From Acidobacteriota bacterium (GTDB lineage Bacteria; Acidobacteriota; Vicinamibacteria; Fen-336): DNA of 64,000 nt. Below the pieces are notes generated by a model. It did no database searches. It was not told where the DNA came from and saw nothing but the letters and a program-made list of their open reading frames with translations. The stretch lies in NCBI GenBank assembly GCA_011526565.1, contig WYBL01000086.1:86219-150218 (forward strand). The letters run 5' to 3'. Made by a program: the position numbers and the translations under genes. Below, in pieces: positions 1 to 7,858 of this stretch. Positions within the stretch are counted from its first letter, which is position 1, and each line of letters begins with the position of its first letter.

Positions 1-621
1 CACGTAGGCCGGCCGCACCCGGTTGATGGCGTCGCCGATCCGCTCGGCCCCGCGGTCGGAGCGGGTGCCGCCGATGCCCTCGTTGACCACGCTGGCGCGG
101 CCCCAGTAGCCGCGCAGCAGGTCCTGGATCCACGGCATGTAACCGTCGCCGGTGCGCGAGCCGGTGCCGAGCGTGATCGAGTCGCCGAAGCCCATGTAGA
201 CGTTCGGGCGGCCGCCGCGCAGCGGCAGCGTGACCGGCAGCAGCAGGTCCCCGTTGAGTGGCAGGTTCACGCTGCGGGCGCTCACCTGCCAGCCGACCGG
301 CAGGCTCGACTCGACGATCGTCGCCTGCTGCGCGCCTTCGGGCGCGTCGAAGCTGAAGCGGCCGGCCGCGTCCGTCGTCGTCGTGCGGCCGCCGATCGAG
401 ACGGTCAGGTTCGGCATCCGCACGCCCTCGATGCCGTCGAGCTGGCCGCCGCCGTCTTCGTCGTAGAAGACCGCGCCCTGCACGTTCACCGTGCGGACGT
501 TCGGGGTCGGAGTGGGCGTGGGCGTGGTCGGCGAGGTCGGGCTCGAGGCTCCGCCCCCGCCGCCGCAGGCGGAGAGCAACGCGGCGGCGAGCAGTGCGGC
601 CGCGGCACGGGAAGAATGCAT
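1..621 (-). CDS. SGNH/GDSL-hydrolase-type lipoprotein, 3' end cut by window edge
   Basis: The visible 207 codons start with a lipoprotein signal peptide whose lipobox LLSAC puts the acylated Cys at residue 19, so the product should be membrane-anchored and exported. A Thr-Pro linker follows, then a short beta-rich segment (about residues 45-130, with YDEDG and a later DAAGRFSF) resembling SdrD-B or carboxypeptidase-regulatory-like domains. GDSITLG then begins the SGNH esterase fold, with Ser148 as the expected nucleophile. The block III Asn and the catalytic Asp/His lie beyond the window. The family hydrolyses ester or acyl bonds, often on lipids or glycans; the substrate cannot be told from this sequence. 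Confidence 0.8.
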   Translation of the reverse strand, partial: MHSSRAAAALLAAALLSACGGGGGASSPTSPTTPTPTPTPNVRTVNVQGAVFYDEDGGGQLDGIEGVRMPNLTVSIGGRTTTTDAAGRFSFDAPEGAQQATIVESSLPVGWQVSARSVNLPLNGDLLLPVTLPLRGGRPNVYMGFGDSITLGTGSRTGDGYMPWIQDLLRGYWGRASVVNEGIGGTRSDRGAERIGDAINRVRPAYV

Positions 622-661
622 AGCAGCCGGACACGCTACCACGAGCCGGGCGCTCCCGCGA

Positions 662-1105
662 TCAGCCCTTCGCCGCCGCCTTCGGCCGGTGTTCGGCCAC
701 GGTGTGCGTGCGTTCGATCTGGCGGTACACCCGCGGGTAGTGCTGCTGCAGGTAGACGAGGAACTCCTCGGGGGAGCGGAAGGTGTGGCTCGTCCCCTCC
801 TGCGAGTTCACCTCGCAGGTGTTCTCGTCGAACGTGCGGCAGATGTGGGGCCGCACGCCGTAGATCGCGCACAGGTTGTCGGGCTGCAGGTTGCGGCAGC
901 GGCTCTCGAACTGCACGCACCACTCGCCGTCGCCGTCGACGTAGACGGACGTCTTGTCGTGGTAGAGGAACCAGAGGATCTCGGTCGCGTGCTTGGGCCG
1001 GGTCGGGGCGTTGATGCCGACCGCGACGTAGGTGCAGCAGCGGGCGCAGTCGAGGCAGTGGACCATCGGCTTGGGCGGCTCAGCCATCGGCAGGGACACG
1101 GGCAT
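662..1105 (-). CDS. YkgJ-family cysteine-cluster protein
   Basis: This protein of about 147 residues carries the Cys arrangement of the YkgJ/UPF0153 family: CLDCARCC near the N-terminus, then further Cys in CVQF, SRCRNL, NLCAIYG and HICRTF, and a final Cys in ENTC. The family is thought to bind a zinc or iron-sulfur centre, but its biochemical role is unsettled. The ATG at 1105 was chosen because the homologous part begins right after it; a second ATG at 1087 is possible. The upstream thioesterase stops 8 nt before this start and its last codons supply AAGGAGG, so the two genes are probably translated together. The C-terminus is Lys/Ala-rich. Confidence 0.75.
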   Translation of the reverse strand: MPVSLPMAEPPKPMVHCLDCARCCTYVAVGINAPTRPKHATEILWFLYHDKTSVYVDGDGEWCVQFESRCRNLQPDNLCAIYGVRPHICRTFDENTCEVNSQEGTSHTFRSPEEFLVYLQQHYPRVYRQIERTHTVAEHRPKAAAKG

Positions 1106-1113
1106 CGTCGGGA

Positions 1114-1620
1114 CTATTCCTCCTTGCGGCGGCGGTGGATGTTGTAGACGGCGCGGCCTTCGGCCACCCGGCGCGCGCCCTGGCGGACGACGACCCTCAC
1201 GTGACACACGCGGTTGCCCTTGCGCAACAGCTCGGCCTCGGCGACGAGGGGCGCGTCGAAGCGGCCGGGCTCGAGGTAGTCGACCAGCAGGTCGACGGTC
1301 GACACCGTCTCGCCGGGCGGCAGCGCCGTCCACGCGGCCGCGCCGCCCGCGGTGTCGACCAGCGCCGAGATCACGCCGCCGTGCAGCGCCGGGCGCACCG
1401 GGTCGCCGGTGTGCTCGGCGCGCGGGTCGATCGCCATCGTCACCCGGCCCGGCTCGGCGTGCACGCCGCGGATGCCGAGCCAGCGGTTGAACGGCGAGTG
1501 CTCCTCCATCATCCGCACGACGTCGGCCGCGGCCTCTGGCGAGGCGGCAGCGGCACTCCCGCCGTTCTCCGGGCCGGCGGCAGGCGCGCGTGGGGCGTGG
1601 GGCTTCGATCTCATCGGCAT
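1114..1620 (-). CDS. PaaI-like hotdog-fold thioesterase
   Basis: The 168-residue product has the hotdog thioesterase signature HGGVISALVDTAGG in its middle and the expected beta-strands after it (TVDLLVDYLEP, RVCHVRVVV, GRAVYNIHR). Members hydrolyse acyl-CoA thioesters such as phenylacetyl-CoA derivatives in the cytoplasm. The first 30 or so residues are Ala/Pro-rich and of low complexity, so the true start may be an internal codon closer to the VVRMMEEHSPFN segment. It is the promoter-proximal gene of a two-gene minus-strand unit with the YkgJ-type protein. The specific substrate is unknown. Confidence 0.8.
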   Translation of the reverse strand: MPMRSKPHAPRAPAAGPENGGSAAAASPEAAADVVRMMEEHSPFNRWLGIRGVHAEPGRVTMAIDPRAEHTGDPVRPALHGGVISALVDTAGGAAAWTALPPGETVSTVDLLVDYLEPGRFDAPLVAEAELLRKGNRVCHVRVVVRQGARRVAEGRAVYNIHRRRKEE

Positions 1621-1707
1621 CTCCGGCGCCGACAGCCTAGCAGGCCCGTGCGACGGGGAATATCATGCGCCGCGCCGCGCGCCGCGCCGCGGTGGGAGGA
1701 CCCCGAG

Positions 1708-3654
1708 ATGGCCACCGCGACGACCCCGCTCGCCCACGAGCACGACGGCCTGCCCGAGTTCACGCTGCGGGCGATCCTCGCCGGCATCACGTTCGGCGTG
1801 ATCTTCGGTGCCGCCAACGCCTACCTCGGCCTCCGCGTCGGGCTCACGGTCTCGACCTCGATCCCGATCGCGGTGCTCACCGTGGCCCTGTTCCGCGCGC
1901 TCTCCGCGAAAGGCGGCGTGATCCTCGAGGCCAACCTCTCGCAGACGATCGGCTCGGCCAGCTCGTCGCTCGCCGCCGGCACCATCTTCACGATCCCCGC
2001 GCTGTTCCTGTGGGGCCTGGTGCCGCCGCTGCACCAGGTCGCGATCCTGGCCTGGCTCGGCGGCATCCTCGGCATCTGCGCGATGGTGCCGCTGCGGCGG
2101 CTGCTGATCGTGCGCAGCGCCGGCGAACTGCCCTACCCGGAGGGCACGGCCTGCGCCGAGGTGCTCAAGGCGACGACCGAGAGCGCGCCCGGCGGCCGCT
2201 TCATCTTCGAGGGCCTGGCGATCGGCGCGGCGGTCAAGCTGGCGATCGGCGGCTTCTCGCTCGTCTCCTCGGAGCTCGGCGTCCACGTCGGCTTCCTGCC
2301 CAAGGCGGAGCTGACGCTGGAGATCGCGCCGGCACTGCTGGCGGTCGGCTACATCCTCGGCTACACGCAGTCGGCGGTGATGGTCGCCGGCTCGCTGATC
2401 TCGGCGATGGTGCTGATCCCGCTGATCGCGCTGGTCGGCGACCAGCTCACCGCGCCGCTGTTCCCGGAAGCGACGAAGACGATCCACGAGATGAGCACCG
2501 GCCAGATCTGGTCGCGCTACGTGCGTTACATCGGCGCAGGCGCGGTGGCCGCGGCCGGCATCGTCACCGTGATCCGGTCGCTGCCCACGATGTACCGCTC
2601 GCTGGCGGCGGTGCTCGGCGGCCTGCGCGGCGACGCCGAGGCGGCGGGCGACGGCAGCCGCACCGACCGCGACGTGCCCGGCTGGGTGGTGGTGGCCGGG
2701 CCGGCGGTCGTGGTTGCGACGCTGGCGCTGGTGCCGGGGCTGTTCGCGGGCGACATGAACTTCTTCCAGCGCCTGGTCGCGGCCACCGGCGTGGCGATCT
2801 TCGGGGTCGCCTTCGTCGTGGTCAGCTCGCGCATCGTCGGCCTGATCGGCGTGTCGTCGAACCCGACCTCGGGCATGACGCTGGTCACGCTGCTCGGCAC
2901 GGCGCTCATCTTCGTCGCCCTCGGCTGGCAGGACGACTCGGCGCGGGCGGCGATCCTCACCGTCGGAACCGTGGTCTGCATCGCGGCCTCCAAGGCCGGC
3001 GACATCTCGCAGGACCTGAAGACCGGCCAGCTCGTCGGCGCGACGCCCGCCCGGCAGCAGGTCGGGCAGTTGATCGGCGCCGCCTTCGCGTGCTGGGCGG
3101 TGGCGGCGACAGTGCTGCTGCTCGGCAAGGCGTTCGGCTTCGGCAGCGCGGAGCTGCCGGCGCCGCAGGCGACGCTGATGAAGACCGTGATCGAGGGCGT
3201 GCTCTCCGGTGCGCTGCCGTGGGGCCTCGTCGGCGTGGGCGGCGCGTTCTCCCTGTGCGGCCTGCTCGGCGGCCTGCCCGGGCTGCCGTTCGCGGTCGGG
3301 CTCTACCTGCCGCTCGCCAGCCTGACGCCGATCTACGTGGGCGGCTGCGTGCGGCGGCTGGTCGACGCCCGCCGGGGCGGACCGGCGAAGGACGGCGACC
3401 CCGGCGTGCTGATGGCCTCGGGCCTGATCGCGGGCGAAGGGCTCGCCGGCGTGGCCATCGCGTTCCTCGTCGCCGCGAAGTCGCAGTTCGCGGGGCTCGA
3501 GGCGTGGCTCGCCAGCGTGCGCTTCGCCGAGCGCGACTTCGCCCACCTGGCGGGCACGGCCGGCACGGCCGCGGGGCTCGTCGTCGTCGCCGCGGTCTGC
3601 GCGCTGCTGTACCGTGCGGGCCGCAGCGGCGCGGCGGCCCAGCGCCAGCCCTAG
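1708..3654 (+). CDS. OPT-family oligopeptide/metal-chelate transporter
   Basis: The 648-residue protein is almost entirely hydrophobic, with about 14-16 predicted membrane segments. It has OPT-family hallmarks: an N-terminal [20 protein letters not shown] segment, [25 protein letters not shown] and, towards the C-terminus, the [17 protein letters not shown] block. OPT carriers import small peptides or metal-chelate complexes by proton symport. The length matches the bacterial branch. The ATG at 1708 follows GGGAGGA by 7 nt. It is divergent from the thioesterase gene across an 87-nt gap and ends 50 nt before fabH. Confidence 0.88.
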   Translation: MATATTPLAHEHDGLPEFTLRAILAGITFGVIFGAANAYLGLRVGLTVSTSIPIAVLTVALFRALSAKGGVILEANLSQTIGSASSSLAAGTIFTIPALFLWGLVPPLHQVAILAWLGGILGICAMVPLRRLLIVRSAGELPYPEGTACAEVLKATTESAPGGRFIFEGLAIGAAVKLAIGGFSLVSSELGVHVGFLPKAELTLEIAPALLAVGYILGYTQSAVMVAGSLISAMVLIPLIALVGDQLTAPLFPEATKTIHEMSTGQIWSRYVRYIGAGAVAAAGIVTVIRSLPTMYRSLAAVLGGLRGDAEAAGDGSRTDRDVPGWVVVAGPAVVVATLALVPGLFAGDMNFFQRLVAATGVAIFGVAFVVVSSRIVGLIGVSSNPTSGMTLVTLLGTALIFVALGWQDDSARAAILTVGTVVCIAASKAGDISQDLKTGQLVGATPARQQVGQLIGAAFACWAVAATVLLLGKAFGFGSAELPAPQATLMKTVIEGVLSGALPWGLVGVGGAFSLCGLLGGLPGLPFAVGLYLPLASLTPIYVGGCVRRLVDARRGGPAKDGDPGVLMASGLIAGEGLAGVAIAFLVAAKSQFAGLEAWLASVRFAERDFAHLAGTAGTAAGLVVVAAVCALLYRAGRSGAAAQRQP

Positions 3655-3704
3655 CCGGCTTTTTGAGACAATACGCCCTCGTCCAACCGGGAGCCGGAGA
3701 AGAA

Positions 3705-4706
3705 ATGTCGAAAGTGCGCGCGCGGATCACTGCCCTGGGTCGCTACGTTCCGCCACGGGTCGTGACCAACGCCGATCTCGAGAAGCTCGTCGACACCAAC
3801 GACGAGTGGATCCGCACCCGCACCGGCATCCGCCAGCGCCACTACGTCGAACCGGGCACGCCGACCAGCGAGATCGCGCTCCACGCCTGCCGCGACGCGC
3901 TCCACAAGCGCGGCATCGGCGCCGACGAGCTGGACCTGATCATCGTCGCGACGGTCACCCCGGACATGCTGTTCCCGGCCACGGCCTGCCTGCTCCAGGA
4001 CAAGCTGGGCGCGAAGAAGGCCTGGGGCTTCGACGTGTCGGCGGCCTGCTCCGGATTCCTCTACGCGCTGACGATGGGCGCGCAGTTCGTGGAGACGGGC
4101 GCGCACAGGAAGGTGCTGGTGGTCGGCGCCGACGTGATGACCTCGATCCTCGACTTCCAGGACCGCGCGACATGCGTGCTGTTCGGCGACGGGGCGGGCG
4201 CGGTGCTGCTCGAGCCCGGCGACGACGGCACCGGCATCCTCGACTTCAGCCACGAGGTCGACGGCTCGGGCGAGCCCTACCTGCACATGGTCGCCGGCGG
4301 CTCGCGGCGGCCGACCACCCGCGAGACCGTCGACCAGCGGCTGCACTTCGTCCGTCAGGAGGGCGGCCACGTCTTCAAGTTCGCCGTGCGCAAGATGGCG
4401 GAGATCAGCCTCAGGGTGCTCGAGCGCAACGGGCTGTCCGGCGCCGACGTCGACCTGTTCGTCGCCCACCAGGCCAACATCCGCATCATCGACGCCGCCC
4501 AGCAGCGGCTCGGCCTGCCCGACGACAAGGTGATCAAGAACATCGACCGCTACGGCAACACCACCGCGGGCACCATCCCGCTGGCGCTCGGCACCGCGCT
4601 CGACGAGGGCCGCCTGAAGGCGGGCGACACCCTGGTGCTGGCCAGCGTCGGCGCCGGCTTCACGGTCGGCGGCGCCCTCGTCAAGTGGAGCGGCGTCAAC
4701 TGGTAG
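3705..4706 (+). CDS. fabH: beta-ketoacyl-ACP synthase III (FabH)
   Basis: FabH condenses acetyl-CoA or another short acyl-CoA with malonyl-ACP to start fatty acid synthesis. The 333-residue protein carries the full catalytic triad: Cys115 in SAACSGF, His255 in FVAHQAN and Asn285 in RYGNTTAGT. The N-terminal block [15 protein letters not shown] is also typical. The ATG at 3705 lies behind a purine-rich GGAGAAG stretch. There is no other fab gene beside it, so it may be a stand-alone copy serving fatty acid initiation or a secondary starter-unit reaction. Confidence 0.93.
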   Translation: MSKVRARITALGRYVPPRVVTNADLEKLVDTNDEWIRTRTGIRQRHYVEPGTPTSEIALHACRDALHKRGIGADELDLIIVATVTPDMLFPATACLLQDKLGAKKAWGFDVSAACSGFLYALTMGAQFVETGAHRKVLVVGADVMTSILDFQDRATCVLFGDGAGAVLLEPGDDGTGILDFSHEVDGSGEPYLHMVAGGSRRPTTRETVDQRLHFVRQEGGHVFKFAVRKMAEISLRVLERNGLSGADVDLFVAHQANIRIIDAAQQRLGLPDDKVIKNIDRYGNTTAGTIPLALGTALDEGRLKAGDTLVLASVGAGFTVGGALVKWSGVNW

Positions 4707-4737
4707 CTGACGCCGTCACCCGGCGCAGCCTCCCCGA

Positions 4738-5199
4738 TCAATCCACGAAGTCGTGTTCGCTCTCGCGGACCGAGAGCACCGGACAAGGGGCCTTCCTCAC
4801 CACCCGCTCGGTGGTGGAGCCGAAGATGGCCTGGTCGAGCATGCCCTTGCCGTGGGTACCGAGCACGATCATGTCGGCCTTCTCCTCGGCGGCCAGGCGC
4901 AGGATCTCCGCGGACGGCTTGCCCTGGGTCAGCACCACCCGCACCCGGATGCCCTGGCCCTCGACGTCCTTCGCCAGCGTGTCGAGCTCGGCCCGGGCGT
5001 AGCTCGTCAGCTCCTGCACCACCTCGGCCATCGGCACCGGGAACAGGTCGTTCGCGTAACCCACCGCCACGTTCTCGACCACGTGGACGAGCAGCAGCTC
5101 GGCCTCGTACTCCTGGGCGAACGAGCACGCGTAGCGCAGGGCCAGCCGGGCCGAGTCCGAGAAGTCGGTCGGGACCAGCAGTCGCTTCAGGCGGATCAT
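4738..5199 (-). CDS. universal stress protein (UspA family)
   Basis: This single-domain Usp of 153 residues begins with the beta-strand RLLVPTDFSDSARLALRYA. It ends with the ATP-binding consensus G-x2-G-x9-G(S/T), seen here as GTHGKGMLDQAIFGST, followed by CPVLSVRE. It is therefore an ATP-binding Usp, probably dimeric and cytoplasmic. It converges with fabH across a 31-nt gap. The ATG at 5199 is preceded on its strand by GGGAGGG. The particular stress it responds to cannot be inferred. Confidence 0.88.
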   Translation of the reverse strand: MIRLKRLLVPTDFSDSARLALRYACSFAQEYEAELLLVHVVENVAVGYANDLFPVPMAEVVQELTSYARAELDTLAKDVEGQGIRVRVVLTQGKPSAEILRLAAEEKADMIVLGTHGKGMLDQAIFGSTTERVVRKAPCPVLSVRESEHDFVD

Positions 5200-5305
5200 G
5201 GCGGCCCTCCCTGGATGGTTCCGATCCCATTCTGGTGCCGCCCGCGTGCGACGTAAAGCCCGGATTGACCCTCGCCGGAGGCGGGGGCCATACTGCCCGC
5301 CAGAG

Positions 5306-5581
5306 ATGGGATTCCTCGCGGCCTTCCTGCGCTTCGTGCTGGTGCTGCTGGTGGTGCGCTTCGTCGGCCGCCTGATCGCCCAGGCCCTGCGCCGCGGCAC
5401 GCCGCCGGCCGCGAAGCCGGCCGCTCCGCCGCCGCCGGCCGTGGCCGAGCCGCTGGTCCGCGACCGCGTGTGCAACACCTTCGTGCCGCGGAGCCGGGCG
5501 CTGCGCGCCGTCGTCGGCGGCCAGGAGGAGTGGTTCTGCTCGCCCGCCTGCCGCGACAAGGCCGGCGCCCGCGCCTCCTGA
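5306..5581 (+). CDS. PP0621-like small membrane protein with zinc-finger-like Cys motif
   Basis: This 91-residue protein has one N-terminal transmembrane helix (FLRFVLVLLVVRFVGRLIA), a Pro/Ala linker and a small C-terminal domain with CNTFVPRSRAL and WFCSPACRDK. That layout matches the PP0621-type family, in which three or four Cys probably bind zinc. Here the first knuckle has a single Cys where relatives often have two. The ATG at 5306 immediately precedes the hydrophobic segment. It lies 10 nt before the aldolase gene and may be co-transcribed with the BMC cluster. Function unknown. Confidence 0.65.
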   Translation: MGFLAAFLRFVLVLLVVRFVGRLIAQALRRGTPPAAKPAAPPPPAVAEPLVRDRVCNTFVPRSRALRAVVGGQEEWFCSPACRDKAGARAS

Positions 5582-5591
5582 CGCTGCGGCC

Positions 5592-6248
5592 GTGGAGCCC
5601 CGCGCCGCCCTCGTCGAGTACGGCCGCCGCCTCTACGAGCGCGGCCTGATCGGCGGCAGCGAGGGCAACCTCTCGCTGCGGCTCGCGCCGGACCGGCTGC
5701 TGGTCACCCCGGCCGGCGTCAGCAAGGGCTTCCTCGGGGCCGACATGCTGGTCGAGACCGACCTGTTCGGCCGCGCGTTGCGCGAGGGGCCCTGGCGGGT
5801 CTCGTCCGAGGTGCGGATGCACGCGGTCGTCTACGCGCGGCGGCCCGACGTCGGCGCGATCGTCCACGCCCACCCGCCGGTGGCGACGGCGTTCGCGGCG
5901 GCGCGGCTGCCGCTCGAGGTCGCCGTGCTGCCCGAGGCGGTGGTCGCGCTGGGGCCGATCCCGATCGTGCCCTACGCGACGCCGGGCACGGAGGAACTGG
6001 CCGCCCGCGTCGGGGACGCCGCCCAGGACGCGCAGACGCTGCTGCTCGAGAACCACGGCGCGCTGGCCCTGGGCGACAGCCTGGAGCGGGCCTGGCAGCG
6101 GATGGAGATCCTCGAGCAGTTCGCGAAGGTGACGCTCCACGCGCGCGCCCTGGGCGGCGCCCGCCGGCTGAGCGACGACGAAGTCGAGCGCCTCGCGGCG
6201 TTGCGCGCGAAGGGCGCCTACGGCCCGCCACCTGCGCCTCGCGGCTAG
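5592..6248 (+). CDS. class II aldolase (fuculose-phosphate-aldolase type) of the BMC locus
   Basis: The class II aldolase/adducin fold of 218 residues carries GNLSLRL and TPAGVSKG (phosphate-binding loop), SSEVRMH with the candidate catalytic Glu, the zinc-binding HAHPP and the third ligand in LLENHGAL. L-fuculose-1-phosphate aldolases split the sugar phosphate into DHAP and lactaldehyde, and aldolases of this type occur in fucose/rhamnose microcompartments of planctomycetes and verrucomicrobia. GTG at 5592 is the assumed start. It directly precedes four shell-protein genes, so the enzyme is the likely signature reaction of the compartment. The actual sugar is not determined by the sequence. 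Confidence 0.82.
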   Translation: MEPRAALVEYGRRLYERGLIGGSEGNLSLRLAPDRLLVTPAGVSKGFLGADMLVETDLFGRALREGPWRVSSEVRMHAVVYARRPDVGAIVHAHPPVATAFAAARLPLEVAVLPEAVVALGPIPIVPYATPGTEELAARVGDAAQDAQTLLLENHGALALGDSLERAWQRMEILEQFAKVTLHARALGGARRLSDDEVERLAALRAKGAYGPPPAPRG

Positions 6249-6316
6249 TAGGTGGGGCGGGCTTGACTCCAGGGCGGCGGCGCGTCAGATTCAGCCCTTC
6301 AGGCGAGAGGGACGAC

Positions 6317-6604
6317 ATGGGCGAAGCGCTCGGATTGATCGAGACCCGCGGGCTGGTGGCGATGATCGAAGCCAGCGACGCGATGGTGAAGGCGGCCAAG
6401 GTCCAGTTGATCGGCTACGAGAAGATCGGATCCGGCTACGTGACCGCGATCGTGCGCGGCGACGTCGCCGCCGTGAAGGCCGCCACCGACGCCGGCGCTG
6501 CCGCCGCCCGCCGCGTGGGTGAGCTGGTCTCGGTCCACGTGATCCCGCGGCCGCACGGCAACCTCGAGGACGTGCTGCCGATCGGCAAGGCCGCCTCGAA
6601 GTAG
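6317..6604 (+). CDS. BMC-domain hexameric shell protein (BMC-H)
   Basis: The product is a single Pfam-BMC domain of 95 residues: [50 protein letters not shown] and a C-terminal [20 protein letters not shown] proteins assemble into hexamers that tile the facets of microcompartments and gate metabolites through a central pore. The pore loop of this protein appears to lie around KIGSGYV. The ATG at 6317 follows an AGAGG motif. It is the only BMC-H gene in the window, so facets would be built from one paralogue unless other shell genes are elsewhere. Confidence 0.92.
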   Translation: MGEALGLIETRGLVAMIEASDAMVKAAKVQLIGYEKIGSGYVTAIVRGDVAAVKAATDAGAAAARRVGELVSVHVIPRPHGNLEDVLPIGKAASK

Positions 6605-6608
6605 TCCC

Positions 6609-6881
6609 TTGATCCTGGGCCGCGTGATCGGGACCGTGGTCTCGACGCGCAAGGACGAGAAACTGTCCGGCGCCAAGCTGCTCGTGGTGCGGGCGACCGA
6701 CCCGCGCGGCAAGGACGAGGCCGGCTACGTGATCGCCGTCGACACCGTGCACGCGGGCGTGGGCGACCGCGTGCTGGTCGTCTCCGGCTCCTCGGCGCGG
6801 ATGGCCAGCGGTCTCAAGGACACCCCGGTCGACGCGGCGATCTGCGGCGTCGTCGACCAGGTCGACCTCGTCGACTCCTAG
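6609..6881 (+). CDS. EutN/CcmL-type pentameric vertex protein, copy 1 (BMC-P)
   Basis: This 90-residue protein starts at TTG 6609, four nt after the BMC-H stop. The EutN/CcmL fold is clear: an opening strand ILGRVIGTVVST, then LLVVRATD, YVIAVDTVHAGVGDRVLVV and the closing VDAAICGVVDQVD. Such proteins form pentamers that cap the vertices of polyhedral microcompartments. It differs from its two downstream paralogues in the middle loop (DPRGKDEAG). The three tandem copies are addressed as a finding. Confidence 0.9.
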   Translation: MILGRVIGTVVSTRKDEKLSGAKLLVVRATDPRGKDEAGYVIAVDTVHAGVGDRVLVVSGSSARMASGLKDTPVDAAICGVVDQVDLVDS

Positions 6882-6883
6882 CG

Positions 6884-7150
6884 ATGCTGCTCGCGCGCGT
6901 GATCGGCAACGTCGTCGCCACCCGCAAGGACGAGGCGCTCGTCGGCCGCAAGCTGCTGCTGGTGCAGCCGATCGACGCGAAGCGCGCGCCGGTCGGCAGG
7001 CCGCTCGTCGCGATCGACGGCGTGGGCGCCGGCGCGGGCGAGCACGTCATCTACCTGAAGGGGCGCGAGGCGGCCCACCCGTTCCTGCCGAAGGACGTGC
7101 CGACCGACGCGGCCATCGTCGGCATCGTCGACGAGTGGCACGCGGAGTAG
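6884..7150 (+). CDS. EutN/CcmL-type pentameric vertex protein, copy 2 (BMC-P)
   Basis: The 88-residue product has the EutN/CcmL pattern: LLARVIGNVVATRKDEALVG, LLLVQPIDA, LVAIDGVGAGAGEHVIY and TDAAIVGIVDEW. It begins 2 nt after copy 1 ends and is most similar by eye to copy 3. The loop KGREAAHPFLPKDVP before the last strand is longer and more charged than in its neighbours, which could change the vertex surface or pore. Likely translationally coupled to the adjacent copies. Confidence 0.9.
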   Translation: MLLARVIGNVVATRKDEALVGRKLLLVQPIDAKRAPVGRPLVAIDGVGAGAGEHVIYLKGREAAHPFLPKDVPTDAAIVGIVDEWHAE

Positions 7151-7154
7151 CCTG

Positions 7155-7436
7155 ATGCTGCTCGCGCGGGTCGTCGGCAACGCCGTCGCCACCCAGAAGA
7201 ACGAGAAACTGATCGGTACCAAGCTGCTGCTGGTCCAGCCGCTCGACCTCGAGGGCCGCGACCGCGGCGGCACCGTGATGGCGATCGACGGCGTCGACGC
7301 CGGCGTCGGCGACCGCGTGCTGCTGGTGCAGGATGGCAAGGCGGCGATGCAGACGCTGGGCAAGGGGCTCGCCGGCGTGGACGCCGCGGTGATCGGCGTC
7401 GTCGACGCGGTGGACCTGCCGGGAGGTGGCGCGTGA
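7155..7436 (+). CDS. EutN/CcmL-type pentameric vertex protein, copy 3 (BMC-P)
   Basis: The 93-residue product has LLARVVGNAVATQKNEKLIG, LLLVQPLDLEGRD, VMAIDGVDAGVGDRVLLVQDG and DAAVIGVVDAVDL, the full EutN/CcmL fold. It starts 4 nt after copy 2 and its last four bases overlap the start (GTGA) of the next gene. Three BMC-P genes in series is a common design in aldolase-type BMC loci and may give hetero-pentamers or vertices with distinct functions. Confidence 0.9.
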   Translation: MLLARVVGNAVATQKNEKLIGTKLLLVQPLDLEGRDRGGTVMAIDGVDAGVGDRVLLVQDGKAAMQTLGKGLAGVDAAVIGVVDAVDLPGGGA

Positions 7437-7786
7437 CGCTCTCCGACGAACGGCTGCGGCAACTGGCCGCCGAGACGCTGGAGCTGGCGCGTTCCGGCCG
7501 CGAGGACGGCGGCTCCGTCGGCGCCTCCTCCGAGGACCGCATCGCCGCGCTCGAGGCGCGCGTGCGCAGGCTGGAGGCCGCGCTGGGCGCGGCGGTTCCG
7601 GTCGCCCCTCCGGTCGTCGCCGCGCCCGTCGCCCGCATCGCCCTGCCGATGGTCCACGCCCACCCCCACGTGCACGGCGCCGCGGGCCACCAGTACGGCC
7701 TGCCGCCCGCGATGGGCGAGCGCTGCGTGCTGGAGCCGGGCAGCCCCTGCGTCGGCCACGGCACCTGCAAGAGCCACGGGTACTAG
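7433..7786 (+). CDS. small BMC-locus protein with amphipathic N-terminus and Cys-rich C-terminus
   Basis: I do not recognise a named family for this 117-residue protein. It starts with a predicted amphipathic helix (LSDERLRQLAAETLELARSG) resembling the encapsulation peptides that target cargo to BMC shells. A second helix follows (RIAALEARVRRLEAAL, coiled-coil-like), then a Pro/Val/Ala linker, a His-rich stretch (VHAHPHVHG) and a last 22 residues with three Cys (ERCVLEPGSPCVGHGTCKSHGY). The Cys and His suggest metal or Fe-S binding. It overlaps the last BMC-P gene by 4 nt, so it belongs to the compartment operon. Role unknown. Confidence 0.7.
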   Translation: MTLSDERLRQLAAETLELARSGREDGGSVGASSEDRIAALEARVRRLEAALGAAVPVAPPVVAAPVARIALPMVHAHPHVHGAAGHQYGLPPAMGERCVLEPGSPCVGHGTCKSHGY

Positions 7787-7858
7787 CCCGCTCCCGAAAG
7801 CCCCGCCGCCGGACCGGACCTGCGGGCGCGCCGCCGCGTGCGATGCTGAAGCGTTCCG

